From assembly GCA_039030075.1 (NCBI GenBank), contig JBCCEW010000001.1, positions 62,001-126,000 of the forward strand: DNA of 64,000 nucleotides. Direction: 5' to 3'. Below are positions 63,279-64,000 of this stretch, one piece after another; within the stretch, counting starts at the first letter, position 1, and each line of letters opens with the position of its first letter. The notes below the pieces were generated by a model. It worked only from the letters and a program-made list of their open reading frames with translations. It was not told the origin of the DNA and searched no databases. Source of the stretch: Myxococcota bacterium. GTDB taxonomy: Bacteria > Myxococcota_A > UBA9160 > SMWR01. Position numbers and translations under genes: made by a program.

Positions 63279-64000
63279 ATGCGCGTCTGGCTGTCGTGGT
63301 TCTCGGTTCTCCTCTGGTTGGGAGCGAATGCGGTTTCGCCCGCGGGCGCGGTGATCATCGATTCCGGCGACGGCAGCGGAAACACCACCGCCCCCTCCCC
63401 GGATCCGGGCTGGGCCCATCTGGGGATTGGGCTGGGAAACGGGCTCACCATCGTGTACCTCGGCGACGGGGCCGTCCTCACGGCGAATCACGTCGGTCCC
63501 CAGAGCGTGCTGCTCGGAGGCGTGACCTACGCCAGCGTTCCTGGCAGTGACGTCCGGATTTCGAACGGAGACGGGAGCTTCGCGGACCTCTTGCTCTTTG
63601 AGATCTTCCCCCGCCCGTCCCTGCCGAGCCTGACCATCGCGTCGGCGACCCCGTCGATGGGAACCGCCATCATCGCCGGCGGCCGTGGTCGGAACCGGGG
63701 CCCTGCGACGTCCTGGAATCCGCCCGGTCCCGGAGGCTCGATCGACGGCTATCTCTGGGATCCGGGCAATACGTTGCGATGGGGCACCAATCACGTCGAG
63801 GTGTTCCCCGCCGAACGCGTGCTCGGTACCGAGTCCATTGGGAGCACTTTCGACGAGTTCGCGGCGAACTCGCCGCACGAGTGCCAGGCCGCGACCGGCG
63901 ACTCGGGCGGGGCCGCGTTCGTGGACAACGGCGGGAACTGGGAACTCGCCGGCCTGCTCTTCGCCATCGCCGAATTCGAGAACCAGCCCGCCGACACGTC
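63279..64000 (+). CDS. Secreted trypsin-like serine protease, 5' part
   Basis: A 240-residue start of an exported protein that runs off the right edge. A signal peptide (about 1-25, ending SPAGA) is followed by a chymotrypsin-fold domain. The catalytic triad is visible as His71 in VLTANHVGP, a probable Asp103 in SFADLLLFEI, and Ser209 in ATGDSGGAAF, the GDSGG box. Several glycine- and aspartate-rich loops precede it. TACTCT ten bases before the ATG is a -10 candidate. A PEP-CTERM tail may lie beyond the edge, as in related proteins of this genome, but this cannot be seen. Confidence 0.82.
   Translation, partial: MRVWLSWFSVLLWLGANAVSPAGAVIIDSGDGSGNTTAPSPDPGWAHLGIGLGNGLTIVYLGDGAVLTANHVGPQSVLLGGVTYASVPGSDVRISNGDGSFADLLLFEIFPRPSLPSLTIASATPSMGTAIIAGGRGRNRGPATSWNPPGPGGSIDGYLWDPGNTLRWGTNHVEVFPAERVLGTESIGSTFDEFAANSPHECQAATGDSGGAAFVDNGGNWELAGLLFAIAEFENQPADT

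Overview
The window is a very GC-rich, tightly packed chromosomal segment from a Gram-negative (diderm) bacterium. Genes run on both strands, stop/start overlaps of the ATGA or GTGA type are frequent, and almost all codons end in G or C. An OprP-like porin, a lytic transglycosylase, several proteins with signal peptides and PEP-CTERM-type tails, a Rieske oxygenase and acyl-CoA catabolic genes fit an environmental proteobacterium-like lineage in the delta/Myxococcota/Binatota neighbourhood. That placement is inference only. No CRISPR array, transposase or phage gene was seen. One tRNA gene is present.

Layout. 1-8100: purine biosynthesis (5' end of purC on the minus strand, then purQ-purL-purF on plus) with a GT-C glycosyltransferase gene between the two arms and a glutamine-synthetase-like gene overlapping purF. 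8244-14699: a PilZ-DUF4388 protein, an SDR, nadB, and a lytic transglycosylase - pgsA - nucleotide-sugar dehydrogenase overlap operon. 14829-17764: tRNA-Gly(GCC) with a strong terminator, a 13-repeat FG-GAP/VCBS surface protein and a frameshifted PEP-CTERM remnant. 18007-20793: an amidohydrolase and a Na+/solute symporter. 20938-25881: an AT-rich palindrome followed by four coupled genes (P-loop NTPase, alpha/beta hydrolase, OprP-like porin, ABC half-exporter whose ATPase motifs are nearly all altered). 25878-33230: a minus-strand overlap operon of two colinear 15-repeat FG-GAP PEP-CTERM paralogues around a secreted REGD-repeat protein. 33344-39421: a TIGR03032-type protein, a dienelactone-hydrolase-like protein, an AraC regulator, then TetR - SDR fusion - Rieske oxygenase. 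39434-40446: ThuA-like and Oxidored-like proteins. 40519-52697: a branched-chain acyl-CoA (leucine-type) catabolic island. 52754-54304: a BI-1 family protein and an unknown bitopic protein. 54631-59288: an STT3-like GT-C enzyme convergent with a methyltransferase - polyprenyl-phosphate glycosyltransferase - methyltransferase operon. 59335-64000: a TPR protein, a PEP-CTERM protein, an SDR, xthA, a shikimate-kinase-like gene and the start of a secreted trypsin-like protease.

How it works together. The acyl-CoA ligase, TetR regulator, biotin-dependent carboxylase pair, acyl-CoA dehydrogenase, CitE-type lyase and MaoC hydratase match the gene content of the Mycobacterium tuberculosis Rv2498c-Rv2506 region. 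With the nearby acetoacetyl-CoA synthetase they make a plausible isovalerate/leucine route that uses a CitE lyase and MaoC hydratase instead of LiuE and LiuC. Both TetR-led operons carry a perfect palindrome and a -10-like hexamer exactly seven bases before the start codon, which suggests leaderless, autoregulated transcripts. The least described parts are the 20938-25881 operon and the FG-GAP/REGD/FG-GAP operon.
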